DNA of 64,000 bases from positions 8,859 to 72,858 of the forward strand of contig JAEWRL010000176.1 of assembly GCA_023398955.1 (NCBI GenBank), written 5' to 3'. Shown in pieces: positions 45,869-52,991 of this stretch. How positions within the stretch are numbered: the stretch's first letter is position 1; every line of letters starts with the position of its first letter. The DNA is from Pseudomonadota bacterium. GTDB lineage: Bacteria; Myxococcota_A; Polyangia; Polyangiales; Polyangiaceae. The notes under the pieces were generated by a model. It was not told where the DNA came from, did not search any database, and saw nothing but the letters and a program-made list of their open reading frames with translations. The translations under genes were made by a program, and so were the position numbers.

Positions 45869-46639
45869 ATGAGACGAGCACTCTCCCTTCAGAGCCACCT
45901 GCTCACCTCCGCGGGTTTTCGCCACGCCTTCTTTACCAGGCACCACGGCTGGTCGACCGGGGCATACTCGAGCTTGAACTTCTCGGCCGTCGTCGGTGAC
46001 CGCCCCGATGCCGTCGAGGAGAACACCAGACTCGGGGCTGAGGCTCTGGGCGTTGCTGCAGAGCACCTTTGCTTCGCCGACCAAGTACACGGCTGCGATG
46101 TGGCGATTATCGGACCGGAGGATGATGCTTCCAGCCTAAGGGCCCAGGCCGCCGATGCGGTGATGTCGCGGGAACCCGACAGGGCGTGTGCCGTGCGCAC
46201 CGCGGACTGCTTGCCGCTCCTGGTCGCCGATGAAACGACGGGGGCTGTCATGGCCATCCACGCGGGTTGGCGGGGTGTCGAGGCGAACATCGTCGGGAAG
46301 GCGCTGCGACGGCTGCGGGAGTTCATCGGAGGCGATGGACGGCTCGTCGCGGCGATAGGACCGCACATCAGCGGCGACGCCTTCGAGGTGTCGGAGGACG
46401 TTGCTGCGCGCCTGGAGCGAATATCCCCCGTTCCAGGCGTGGTCGACAAGAGCCGCGCTCGGCCACACGTGGACCTCGAGCGGATCGTTCGGGGACAGCT
46501 CGTGGAGGCGGCAGTAGACAGGTCACGCATCGAGCGGGTCGGTGGATGCACCGCCTCCGATTCGTCCAGCTACTTCTCGTACCGGCGGGACGGACCCCGG
46601 AGCGGACGGCATCTGCATGCCATCGTGGCGCGTCGTTGA
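45869..46639 (+). CDS. pgeF: Peptidoglycan editing factor PgeF-like (YfiH, multicopper polyphenol oxidase fold)
   Basis: 256 residues. YfiH/PgeF proteins use a Zn/Cu site (His, Cys, His) and have been linked to removing wrongly placed serine from peptidoglycan precursors and to nucleoside phosphorylase/deaminase side activities. The site is visible: DQVHGCDV (His), VRTADCLPLLV (Cys) and AIHAGWRG (His). Other marks are STGAYSSLNF and GCTASDSSSYFSYRRDG near the C-terminus. It diverges from the kinase gene with a 67-bp spacer, the first gene of a short plus-strand run with the HisI-HisE-like gene. Confidence 0.92.
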   Translation: MRRALSLQSHLLTSAGFRHAFFTRHHGWSTGAYSSLNFSAVVGDRPDAVEENTRLGAEALGVAAEHLCFADQVHGCDVAIIGPEDDASSLRAQAADAVMSREPDRACAVRTADCLPLLVADETTGAVMAIHAGWRGVEANIVGKALRRLREFIGGDGRLVAAIGPHISGDAFEVSEDVAARLERISPVPGVVDKSRARPHVDLERIVRGQLVEAAVDRSRIERVGGCTASDSSSYFSYRRDGPRSGRHLHAIVARR

Positions 46640-46739
46640 GCGCGGAAGCGCGGTGGGCCGTCCTTCCCTGGCCCGTGCGCAGGCTCCGCAAGCGGCGGGA
46701 GCAGTGGGAAGCCTGACGAGGATCGCGTAGCCTGGTCGC

Positions 46740-47318
46740 ATGAAGCCACGGGATCCGGCGCAGCGCGCCGTCGTACAAGACCTACTCACCGGGCGCATCC
46801 TAGCCACGGGCTGGTTGCCTGCAGGTCAACGGGCCAATCTGGGCCAGGCCGGAGTCGTCACTCTCCTCGATGACCCAACTCTCGAGTCCGCATCGGCGAG
46901 TCGTACTTGGGAGATCACAGAAGCGGTCGCCGTGGACGAAGTCCTGGTGCTGCTGACTACGACGAGCGGAGAACGCGGTGGAGTCTCCGGCCCCGTACCC
47001 TTCCTGCAAGCGCTGGAAGCAACCCTGCGCGCTCGGTCTTCGAGTACGGCTGCAAAGAGCTACACTCGTGCCTTGCTCGACGGCGGTGCGGTCAAGGTAG
47101 GAGCCAAGCTGCGCGAAGAGGCGGACGAGCTGGCATGCGCTTTGGCCAATGAGAGTGACGACCGAGTTGCCAACGAGGCGGCCGACGTGCTGTACCACCT
47201 GCTCGTGGGGCTGTGCCTGCGGGGCATCTCGTTTCGGTCTGTGACAGACGCCCTGCGGCAGCGAACCGGGCGGAGCGGCCACGAAGAAAAGGCGAGCCGC
47301 AGTCCAACCGCCGGGTGA
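46740..47318 (+). CDS. HisI-HisE-like fusion with decayed HisI half
   Basis: 192 residues. The C-terminal half (about 95-180) has the HisE signature: ATLRAR..SYTRALLDGGAVKVGAKLREEADELACAL...NEAADVLYHLLVGLCLRGIS. HisE hydrolyses phosphoribosyl-ATP to phosphoribosyl-AMP in histidine synthesis. The N-terminal half still follows the HisI template (AVVQDLLTGRILATGWL, and TW before a strand). The metal and catalytic residues are gone: the DCDxD motif corresponds to AVDEV and CHTGxxSCF to RGGVSGPVPF. So only the pyrophosphohydrolase function can be expected. No other his gene is visible in the window. The start and spacing (101 bp after pgeF) suggest possible co-transcription. Confidence 0.85.
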   Translation: MKPRDPAQRAVVQDLLTGRILATGWLPAGQRANLGQAGVVTLLDDPTLESASASRTWEITEAVAVDEVLVLLTTTSGERGGVSGPVPFLQALEATLRARSSSTAAKSYTRALLDGGAVKVGAKLREEADELACALANESDDRVANEAADVLYHLLVGLCLRGISFRSVTDALRQRTGRSGHEEKASRSPTAG

Positions 47319-47431
47319 CGCTCTGGGCTCACCGAACCCGGGGCGGCTGCTCCGCGCATTCCCCGGCTCACATCGACTCCAATGGTCCGACCTTACCATC
47401 GAGCCGTAGTTGCGGGCCTGCCCTTAAATAA

Positions 47432-47465
47432 GCGTTTGGGCGGGGTCACGAGCCCAGCCAAACGC
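47432..47465 (+). promoter_or_regulatory. Stem-loop in leader region of frzS-like gene
   Basis: GCGTTTGG (47432-47439) and CCAAACGC (47458-47465) form a perfect 8-bp stem around an 18-nt loop. It lies after the HisI-HisE-like gene and about 140 bp upstream of the next start, so it could be a terminator of the former (no T-tract) or an RNA element of the latter. Confidence 0.35.
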
Positions 47466-47607
47466 CTCGCGCCGCCTGGCGTCGTTCCGGGGGTGCGACC
47501 GATCCCTCGGGGGAGGACGCGCGGGGTTTGACCGCGTCGCAAGTGACCGATTATCGTAGCTTCTCGAGCTGACGTCAGCCCGTAGCCCCCGTTGGAGAGG
47601 GTTCCCC

Positions 47608-49530
47608 ATGCCAAGCGTGCTTGTATTCGAGAATGATTCCGCTTTCGCGGCCGAACTGGATGAAGGTCTACGACGGCTCGGTTGTGAGGTGACGATTGCG
47701 AGCGACGCCAACGTGGGCTTGCAATCGGCCGCTGCCGCTAGGCCCGACCTGATCCTGTTGGCGATCGAGCTGCCCCGCATGAACGGTTTCTCGGTGTGCA
47801 ACAAACTGAAGAGGGATCCCGCCCTGAAGGATGTCCCGCTCATCATCATGAGCACTGATTCCACGGAGGAGACCTTCGAGCAGCATCGGCGGCTGCGGAC
47901 GCGCGCTGAGGATTATGTCCACAAGCCGGTGCCCTTCGGTGAGCTGCTCAAGCGGATTCAGGCGCATCTGAGCCTCGAGCCTCAGGGCGCTCCGCAGGAA
48001 GACGAACTCGTCGTAGATGAGGACATCATGATCGAAGAAGACGACGTCCTCGAGATCGACGAGGCTCCGCCCGAGTCCGTGGATCGCGACGTCGACAACT
48101 TCACGGAGGCTGCGTTCGTCAACCTCATGAACGAGCCTGACAGCGTCTCCCTCGGCAGGGATGAGAGCAGCGCGTCAGTGAGCGGGAGCGACGCCTCCGC
48201 GCCGGAGCCTTCGGAGGGGGCCAGCCGCTCGGAGCCTCCTGAGGTGATAGAGTTCGACGACCCCTCGATTGCGCCGCCGCCCGCAGCGGCCGAGGCGGAA
48301 CCGGGCGACGCGGCGCCGGGCGACGTGGTCCCTTCACCAGAGCAGCAAAGACACCTCGAGCAGCTGGAGCGCGATCTCGGTGAGGCTCGCAGCACCATTC
48401 AGGAGCTGACGCAGCGCGCTGAGCTGTCCCAGCGGCTCGAGGCGGAGGTGCAACGTCTGCATGGCGAGCTCGAGGACGCCAAGGGCCGGATCAGCTCGGG
48501 ACGTGGGGCGTCTGCACGGGAGGTGTTGGACCTGCGCGAGCAGTTGAACCGCAAGGACAAGGAGATCCTGGAGGTTCGGGACACGCTCACCCACCGTGAC
48601 AAGGAGCTCCTGGCTCTCAAGGACGGTACCCTCGCGCTCGAGCGGGATCGGGCCGATCTGACAGACAAGATCGATGAGCAGTCGCGCCGGCTCGCGGAGC
48701 TCGAGCGCCAGAACGACGCTCTGGCCAAGGACAAGGATCAGGCAGCGAAGCGCTCCGAGGACTTCAAGAAGCGAGTCGAGAAAGCGAAGGCAGACCTGGA
48801 CCAGAGGTCCGCCGAGATCGACGAGCTGCGCGCAGCAATGACGGGGTTGCGGGAGCAGCACCGCGCGGAGTTGGACACTGCGCTCGAACGACACCAGGGG
48901 GATCTCGCGGCGGCGCTCGAGGAGGCTCGCGCTGCTTCCGAGGAGGAGAAGACGCGCGCGCTCCAGGAGATCCGCGCCGAAGCCGAGGAGGCGCAGCGGG
49001 TCGCCCTGCGAGAGCTCGAAGAGCGGCTGCTCGCGCAGCGCGCTGAGGCCCTGCAGGGCGCAGAGCAAGCTGCTGCCGCGCGGTTGGCGCAGCAGGAACA
49101 GGAGCTGCGGGCGGAGCTCGAAACCAGGTCTGCTGAGCTCGAGCTGGTCCAGCGTTCACTCGGCGAGCACCAGCAGCAGCTTCAGCATGCCGCAGGTGCC
49201 TTGGAGGTAGCTCGGCGAGAGCTCGAGGAGCGGGATGAGAAAATCGCTGCCCTCGAGGGAGAGGTGGCCGGTCGCCTCGAGGAACGTGATGCAGCACGTC
49301 GCGAGGTGGAGGACAGAGAGGCGAGGATCGCTGCCTTGGAGTCGGAGATGGCGTCGGTTCGAGGAGAGCTCGAGACGAAGCGTGGGCAGCTCGACGCGGC
49401 GTGTTCCCGCGTGGAAGCCGCGCGCGTCAAGTGGGAGGCGGACAAGGCCGCCCTCGAGCGCGCCAAGGACGGTATGGCGGCCGCGCTGCTTCAAATCGAC
49501 GAGATTGAGGCTCGAGTGCTCGAGGACTGA
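47608..49530 (+). CDS. FrzS-like pseudo-receiver and coiled-coil protein
   Basis: 640 residues. The N-terminal 125 residues are a response-regulator receiver fold, but the position of the phosphorylated Asp holds Ala (LILLAIELPRMNG). The sequence pattern VCNKLKRDPALKDVPLIIM...EQHRRLRTRAEDYVHKPV closely follows the atypical receiver of Myxococcus FrzS, a social-motility protein that goes to the cell poles. An acidic linker (about 130-250; DEDIMIEEDDVLEID) leads to an almost continuous coiled coil from about 250 to the end, full of E/L/R/A heptads. It is likely cytoplasmic, with polar localisation as an inference. A good ribosome-binding site (GGAGAGGG) precedes the ATG. A weak hairpin follows the stop. 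Confidence 0.85.
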   Translation: MPSVLVFENDSAFAAELDEGLRRLGCEVTIASDANVGLQSAAAARPDLILLAIELPRMNGFSVCNKLKRDPALKDVPLIIMSTDSTEETFEQHRRLRTRAEDYVHKPVPFGELLKRIQAHLSLEPQGAPQEDELVVDEDIMIEEDDVLEIDEAPPESVDRDVDNFTEAAFVNLMNEPDSVSLGRDESSASVSGSDASAPEPSEGASRSEPPEVIEFDDPSIAPPPAAAEAEPGDAAPGDVVPSPEQQRHLEQLERDLGEARSTIQELTQRAELSQRLEAEVQRLHGELEDAKGRISSGRGASAREVLDLREQLNRKDKEILEVRDTLTHRDKELLALKDGTLALERDRADLTDKIDEQSRRLAELERQNDALAKDKDQAAKRSEDFKKRVEKAKADLDQRSAEIDELRAAMTGLREQHRAELDTALERHQGDLAAALEEARAASEEEKTRALQEIRAEAEEAQRVALRELEERLLAQRAEALQGAEQAAAARLAQQEQELRAELETRSAELELVQRSLGEHQQQLQHAAGALEVARRELEERDEKIAALEGEVAGRLEERDAARREVEDREARIAALESEMASVRGELETKRGQLDAACSRVEAARVKWEADKAALERAKDGMAAALLQIDEIEARVLED

Positions 49531-49622
49531 GTACACCTCCCGGAACAAAGCAGTTGCCAATCCCCCATTTCTAGATTCGAGACTAGCAACTGGAGACCAG
49601 GGAGCGTCTTCAAAGGAGGGAT

Positions 49623-49658
49623 TCGAGCCCGAGCCCGACTATGAGTCCGCGGGCTCGA
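49623..49658 (+). terminator. Weak hairpin downstream of frzS-like gene
   Basis: A 9-bp stem (49623-49631 with 49650-49658; core CGAGCCCG/CGGGCTCG) with an 18-nt loop lies about 95 bp after the stop codon and is followed by TTT. It is between two converging genes, so it could serve the plus strand. The short T-run makes this uncertain. Confidence 0.35.
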
Positions 49659-49731
49659 TTTGACTGGGTACGACCCTTTGGGGAGCTGAACAAAGGGGCC
49701 TGGCGCTGAAGGTTCAAGGGATCGCGCTCCC

Positions 49732-50484
49732 TCAAGGAGCGGCCGCCAGCTCCACCTTCTCGAAGGGCACCCAACTGCCCGCGACCAGCCGTTCATGCGC
49801 TGCGAAGCGTGCCTTGTATCGCATTGGACGGCACTCCTCGATATACAGTCCAAGGTAGAGGTACTCGAGCCCCCACGTTCGGCAGAGCTCAAGCTGCTTC
49901 AGAATGGAGAACGTTCCAAGGCTCAGCTTGCTCAGCTCTGGATCGTAGAAACAGTACACGCTGGAAAGGGAGCACGCCCCCCTATCGACGACGGCGACCC
50001 CCACGAGGCGATCGCCGATCCGATAACGCATCTCGAAAGTCTCGCAGCAAGTGTGGACGAGAAAGTCGCGATAGCTCTCGTCGTTGATCGGCGGCTGCTC
50101 ATCCTCGAGGTGTCGTAGTGCCTTGTGGCGATTGTAAAGGCGCACGCGTTCCTCATCGACCTCGGGCGGTCCGAGCTCGACCGTGCACACCTGAGCCGTG
50201 CGCGCTGCGACGCGCTTCTGCGTCCGGCTCAACCGCACCTGATTCACGGACAGGCGCAAGGGAATGCACGCGCTGCACGTTGGGCAATCGGTCCGGTAGA
50301 GAACGTACCCCTGGCGCCGGTCTCCACGTGACAGGCGAACGTCGAGCTCGTCGCGAGCCAGAGGACGGGCCGGCAAGCGCAACGGCATTCGTGCGATGCG
50401 GTCGCGCAGATAGGGGCAGCGGGATGGCCTGTCGTAGACCAGGAGCTCTGGAGGGACACCGGGTAGGACGCGCGCTGAGCTCAC
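49732..50484 (-). CDS. bpt: Bpt-type arginyl/leucyl-tRNA-protein transferase
   Basis: About 250 residues from the GTG at 50484; an ATG at 50541 adds 19 Arg-rich residues, so the start is uncertain. Bpt transfers leucine to N-terminal Asp/Glu of proteins, marking them for Clp degradation (N-degron pathway). Family marks are the opening VLPGVPPELLVYDRP..CPYL, the Cys-rich block TDCPTCSACIPLRL, YRDFLVHTCCETFEMRYR, SSVYCFYDPELSKLSLGTFSIL and YLGLYIEECRPMRYKARF. All regions of the family, from N-terminal ATE domain to the GNAT-like C-terminal part, are present. It is downstream of the cytidine deaminase gene on the same strand, 150 bp apart. Confidence 0.93.
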   Translation of the reverse strand: MSSARVLPGVPPELLVYDRPSRCPYLRDRIARMPLRLPARPLARDELDVRLSRGDRRQGYVLYRTDCPTCSACIPLRLSVNQVRLSRTQKRVAARTAQVCTVELGPPEVDEERVRLYNRHKALRHLEDEQPPINDESYRDFLVHTCCETFEMRYRIGDRLVGVAVVDRGACSLSSVYCFYDPELSKLSLGTFSILKQLELCRTWGLEYLYLGLYIEECRPMRYKARFAAHERLVAGSWVPFEKVELAAAP

Positions 50485-50634
50485 GATGCCGAGAATCCTA
50501 GCGCCTTTTCGGGAGCGCGGCGCAGCCCGAATGCCTTGCATCGCGATTCGGCGGGTTTCGGTGTGTCAGGTGCTTCCCGGCCCCCAGCCTGCCGGCTTGT
50601 GCGGGGGCTCAGGGTTCGCGATCAGGGGGTTCAG

Positions 50635-51030
50635 CTACTCGGACGGCAGGAGGCGAAACCGGTGGGGCAGGAGGTCCCTCAGCGTGTGCGTCTCTTGGTG
50701 AGCGGGGTTTGCCACGACGATGAGGGCGTCATCGGCGAACTCGGCAAGCACCTGCCGGCACATCCCGCAGGGCATGGGAATGGCTGCTGCTTCCACACAG
50801 ATCGCGATGCTCTCCAGCTCGTGCTCCCCTGCGCTCACCATCTGCACCACGGCTGCACGTTCGGCACAGAGCGTGGCACCGTAGCTGGCGTTCTCGACGT
50901 TGCAGCCCTGGAAGATCCGTCCGCTCTTGGTACGCAATGCAGCTCCAACTCGGAACCTCGAGTAGGGGGCATAGGCATGACGAAGTGCCTGACGTGCTAC
51001 GGAAACCAGCTCATCGAGTTCTGGCGTCAT
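50635..51030 (-). CDS. cdd: Cytidine deaminase
   Basis: 131 residues from the ATG at 51030, which overlaps the stop of the upstream phosphorylase gene as ATGA. It deaminates cytidine and deoxycytidine in pyrimidine salvage. Family motifs are YAPYSRFRVGAAL, GCNVENASYGATLCAERAA (the zinc ligand Cys and the proton-shuttling Glu) and PCGMCRQVLAEF (two more zinc Cys). The length is that of tetrameric bacterial enzymes. It forms a nucleoside salvage pair with the purine nucleoside phosphorylase. Confidence 0.96.
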   Translation of the reverse strand: MTPELDELVSVARQALRHAYAPYSRFRVGAALRTKSGRIFQGCNVENASYGATLCAERAAVVQMVSAGEHELESIAICVEAAAIPMPCGMCRQVLAEFADDALIVVANPAHQETHTLRDLLPHRFRLLPSE

Positions 51031-51893
51031 TGCGGCTGACTTTCGCCTGCAGCCCCCTCCAAGCAATCTCGCTTCACCAGCTGAATCCAGCGCTGCATCA
51101 GCACGGTCAGCTGATCCGTGGCCATGCCTGCGATTCGCCGCACGTGCTCGTGATCGAGAATGGCTCCCGGAAGGCCAGCGCCGCGGTTGGTGATGATGCT
51201 GATCGCTCCGACTCTCACGTCACGTTCCCGTAGGGCGAGGACCTCGAGTGCGGTGCTCATTCCGACCGCGTGCGCCCCCATGACGTTCAACATGTGCACC
51301 TCAGCCGGTGTTTCGTAGGCGGGTCCGGTGACTGCCGCGTACACGCCGTCGTTGAGGCGCAGCTTGGACTCCCGCGCAGCCTGGCGGGCTGCCTCTGCGA
51401 TGTGGGGATCGTAGGCACGGCTCATGTCGATGAATCGCGGACTTGCCGCGCCAGAGGGGTGTGTCAGCGGACTCTGGCCGGTGAGGTTGATGTGATCCAC
51501 GATGAGCAGGAGGTCGCCTGGCTCCAGCGTCACTGCTACGGCACCTGCCGCGTTCGTCAGGAGGACTGCTTTGCAGCCCAGTTCTGCAAGCAGCCGCACC
51601 CCAAAAGCGACGCGTTCAGCGGGGTGGCCTTCGTACAGGTGCACGCGGCCCTGTAAGCAGGCAACGCTCACCCCGGCAATCGTTCCGAGAACGAGCTTTC
51701 CCGCGTGTCCTGGCACTGTCGGAGTGGGCATGTGCGGCACCTCGGACCAAGCCAACTCCACGGATTCCTGAAGGCGGTTCGCGAACTCCCCCAGCCCCGA
51801 CCCCAGCACTATTCCAATTTCCGGCCGGCTGCGGCATTTGCTTTCTATCCAGCGCGCAGACTCTTGCAAGGCGTGGCTCTCCGCGTTCGTCAT
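51027..51893 (-). CDS. Purine nucleoside phosphorylase (trimeric PNP type)
   Basis: 288 residues. It splits purine nucleosides with phosphate. Motifs: IVLGSGLGEFA at the N-terminus, TVPGHAGKLVLG, LQGRVHLYEGHP, VLLTNAAGAVAV, TGPAYETPAEVHML with the purine-binding Glu, GMSTALEVLALR and SIITNRGAGLPG. These place it in the PNP-II (PunA-like, trimeric) family. It is coupled to cdd by a 4-bp overlap. It diverges from the small basic protein at 51966, with a 72-bp spacer that must hold both promoters. Confidence 0.95.
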   Translation of the reverse strand: MTNAESHALQESARWIESKCRSRPEIGIVLGSGLGEFANRLQESVELAWSEVPHMPTPTVPGHAGKLVLGTIAGVSVACLQGRVHLYEGHPAERVAFGVRLLAELGCKAVLLTNAAGAVAVTLEPGDLLLIVDHINLTGQSPLTHPSGAASPRFIDMSRAYDPHIAEAARQAARESKLRLNDGVYAAVTGPAYETPAEVHMLNVMGAHAVGMSTALEVLALRERDVRVGAISIITNRGAGLPGAILDHEHVRRIAGMATDQLTVLMQRWIQLVKRDCLEGAAGESQPQ

Positions 51894-51965
51894 CGCTGAA
51901 GAGTTGCGCAGGGCCCCTACCGAGTGAAGCCCTTTATGCTATCGTTGCGCGCTGAAGGGTTCCTA

Positions 51966-52301
51966 ATGGCAAGTAAGTTCGCGACATTCCTAGAACAATC
52001 GGGCATTGACGCTCGCCGTGTAGTGATGGCTTCCGCGCAGATTGAGCGGCTGAAATTGGCCGATCGGCATGTGCTGGCCGCAAAGGCGAGCAAGAAGGCG
52101 AAGGGCAAGGACGCGGGCGCGGGCGAGGCCTCGCCGGAGAAGGAGTTGCCGTCAGGGCGACCGGTCACTACGGTGCTAGTGAATCGCGCGCTAGCCGGCA
52201 AACCATTGCGCAGCAAAGCCAAGACTCGAATCGTTCGCGCAGTCAACCGCGTGCTCGAGCAGAAGAAGAAGGATCCGGCGGACCTGCGCGCCCTCTTCTA
52301 G
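51966..52301 (+). CDS. Small lysine-rich protein of unknown function
   Basis: 111 residues from the ATG at 51966, chosen because GAAGGG lies 5 bases upstream; the longer frame from 51924 lacks a site. The N-terminal helix (ASKFATFLEQSGIDARRVVMASAQIERL) is followed by a Lys-rich linker (KASKKAKGKDAG), then a second basic helical region (RPVTTVLVNRALAGKPLRSKAKTRIVRAVNRVLEQKKKDPADLR). The high charge and small size would fit a nucleic-acid-binding or ribosome-associated factor; this is inference. No family was recognised. A strong stem-loop follows 47 bp after the stop. Confidence 0.6.
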   Translation: MASKFATFLEQSGIDARRVVMASAQIERLKLADRHVLAAKASKKAKGKDAGAGEASPEKELPSGRPVTTVLVNRALAGKPLRSKAKTRIVRAVNRVLEQKKKDPADLRALF

Positions 52302-52347
52302 GATCCGGTCCCGCGCCAAATCGTTCGGCCGCACTGCGGGTCCCCGG

Positions 52348-52372
52348 GGCCGCGGTGCAGGCCCCCGCGGCC
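52348..52372. terminator. GC-rich hairpin between convergent genes
   Basis: GGCCGCGG (52348-52355) and CCGCGGCC (52365-52372) pair perfectly around a 9-nt loop. It lies between the stop codons of the small basic protein and the converging lipoprotein, so it can serve both directions. There is no T-tract. Confidence 0.4.
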
Positions 52373-52379
52373 GCTGCTT

Positions 52380-52781
52380 CTACAGTTCGCGTTTGAGAAC
52401 GATGGCGCGACCGTCCTCGAGCATCCAGCGCATACTGTGCTCGTTGTCCAGCTTGAGCCGGAGGGGGTCTCGCTTACCGTCCTCGCGCCGGACCAGCAGT
52501 TGAACGTCGTTGCCATTCACGCTCGACACTTCGTAGCTGCCCGCTCGAGCTTCTTCCGGTGGGATGATCACCGTCAGCTCGGCGGATGCGAACTCGAGGC
52601 TGGTTCCTCTGACCCAAGCCGTGGCCGGCGCGATGTGATCATCTGCGAAATGCTCGACACTGTCGCCGTGCCAGCGGCCTTCTAGCTGGCGTTGCACGGG
52701 ATGTCCGCAGCCCGCGAACGTCAGAACGAGAGCGAGTCCAGCTGCTGCAGTTGCTGTCCGAGGTGTACGGCTTCGAACCAT
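52380..52781 (-). CDS. Small putative lipoprotein
   Basis: 133 residues. The signal (TAAAGLALVLTFAGC) ends in a lipobox with Cys at about 25. The mature part (about 108 residues) is beta-rich (GRWHGDSVEHF, SLEFASAELTVIIPPEEARAGSYEVSSVNGNDVQLLVRRED, MRWMLEDGRAIVLKREL), suggesting a small lipocalin- or beta-sandwich-like fold. This resembles the 'lipoprotein with a W-x-G-D start' seen in many Myxococcota, but I could not name a family. It is divergent from recQ. Confidence 0.65.
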   Translation of the reverse strand: MVRSRTPRTATAAAGLALVLTFAGCGHPVQRQLEGRWHGDSVEHFADDHIAPATAWVRGTSLEFASAELTVIIPPEEARAGSYEVSSVNGNDVQLLVRREDGKRDPLRLKLDNEHSMRWMLEDGRAIVLKREL

Positions 52782-52991
52782 CGCGGGTGATTGTAGGTCG
52801 GTGTAGGTGAAGCGTCCAGAATAGTGCTCACGCGAGCGACCGCTGGAACGTCGGAGCCAGCGCCTGCCCCCGGCTGGCCATCGGATAAGGCAGCCGGATC
52901 GACAAGGAAGATGCTGGGTGTGCTATTCGGCGGTCCGTTGAGCCTTGCGGATTCCGACGCGGTCCAGCGGGGCTCTCGGGCCAAACGTGCC

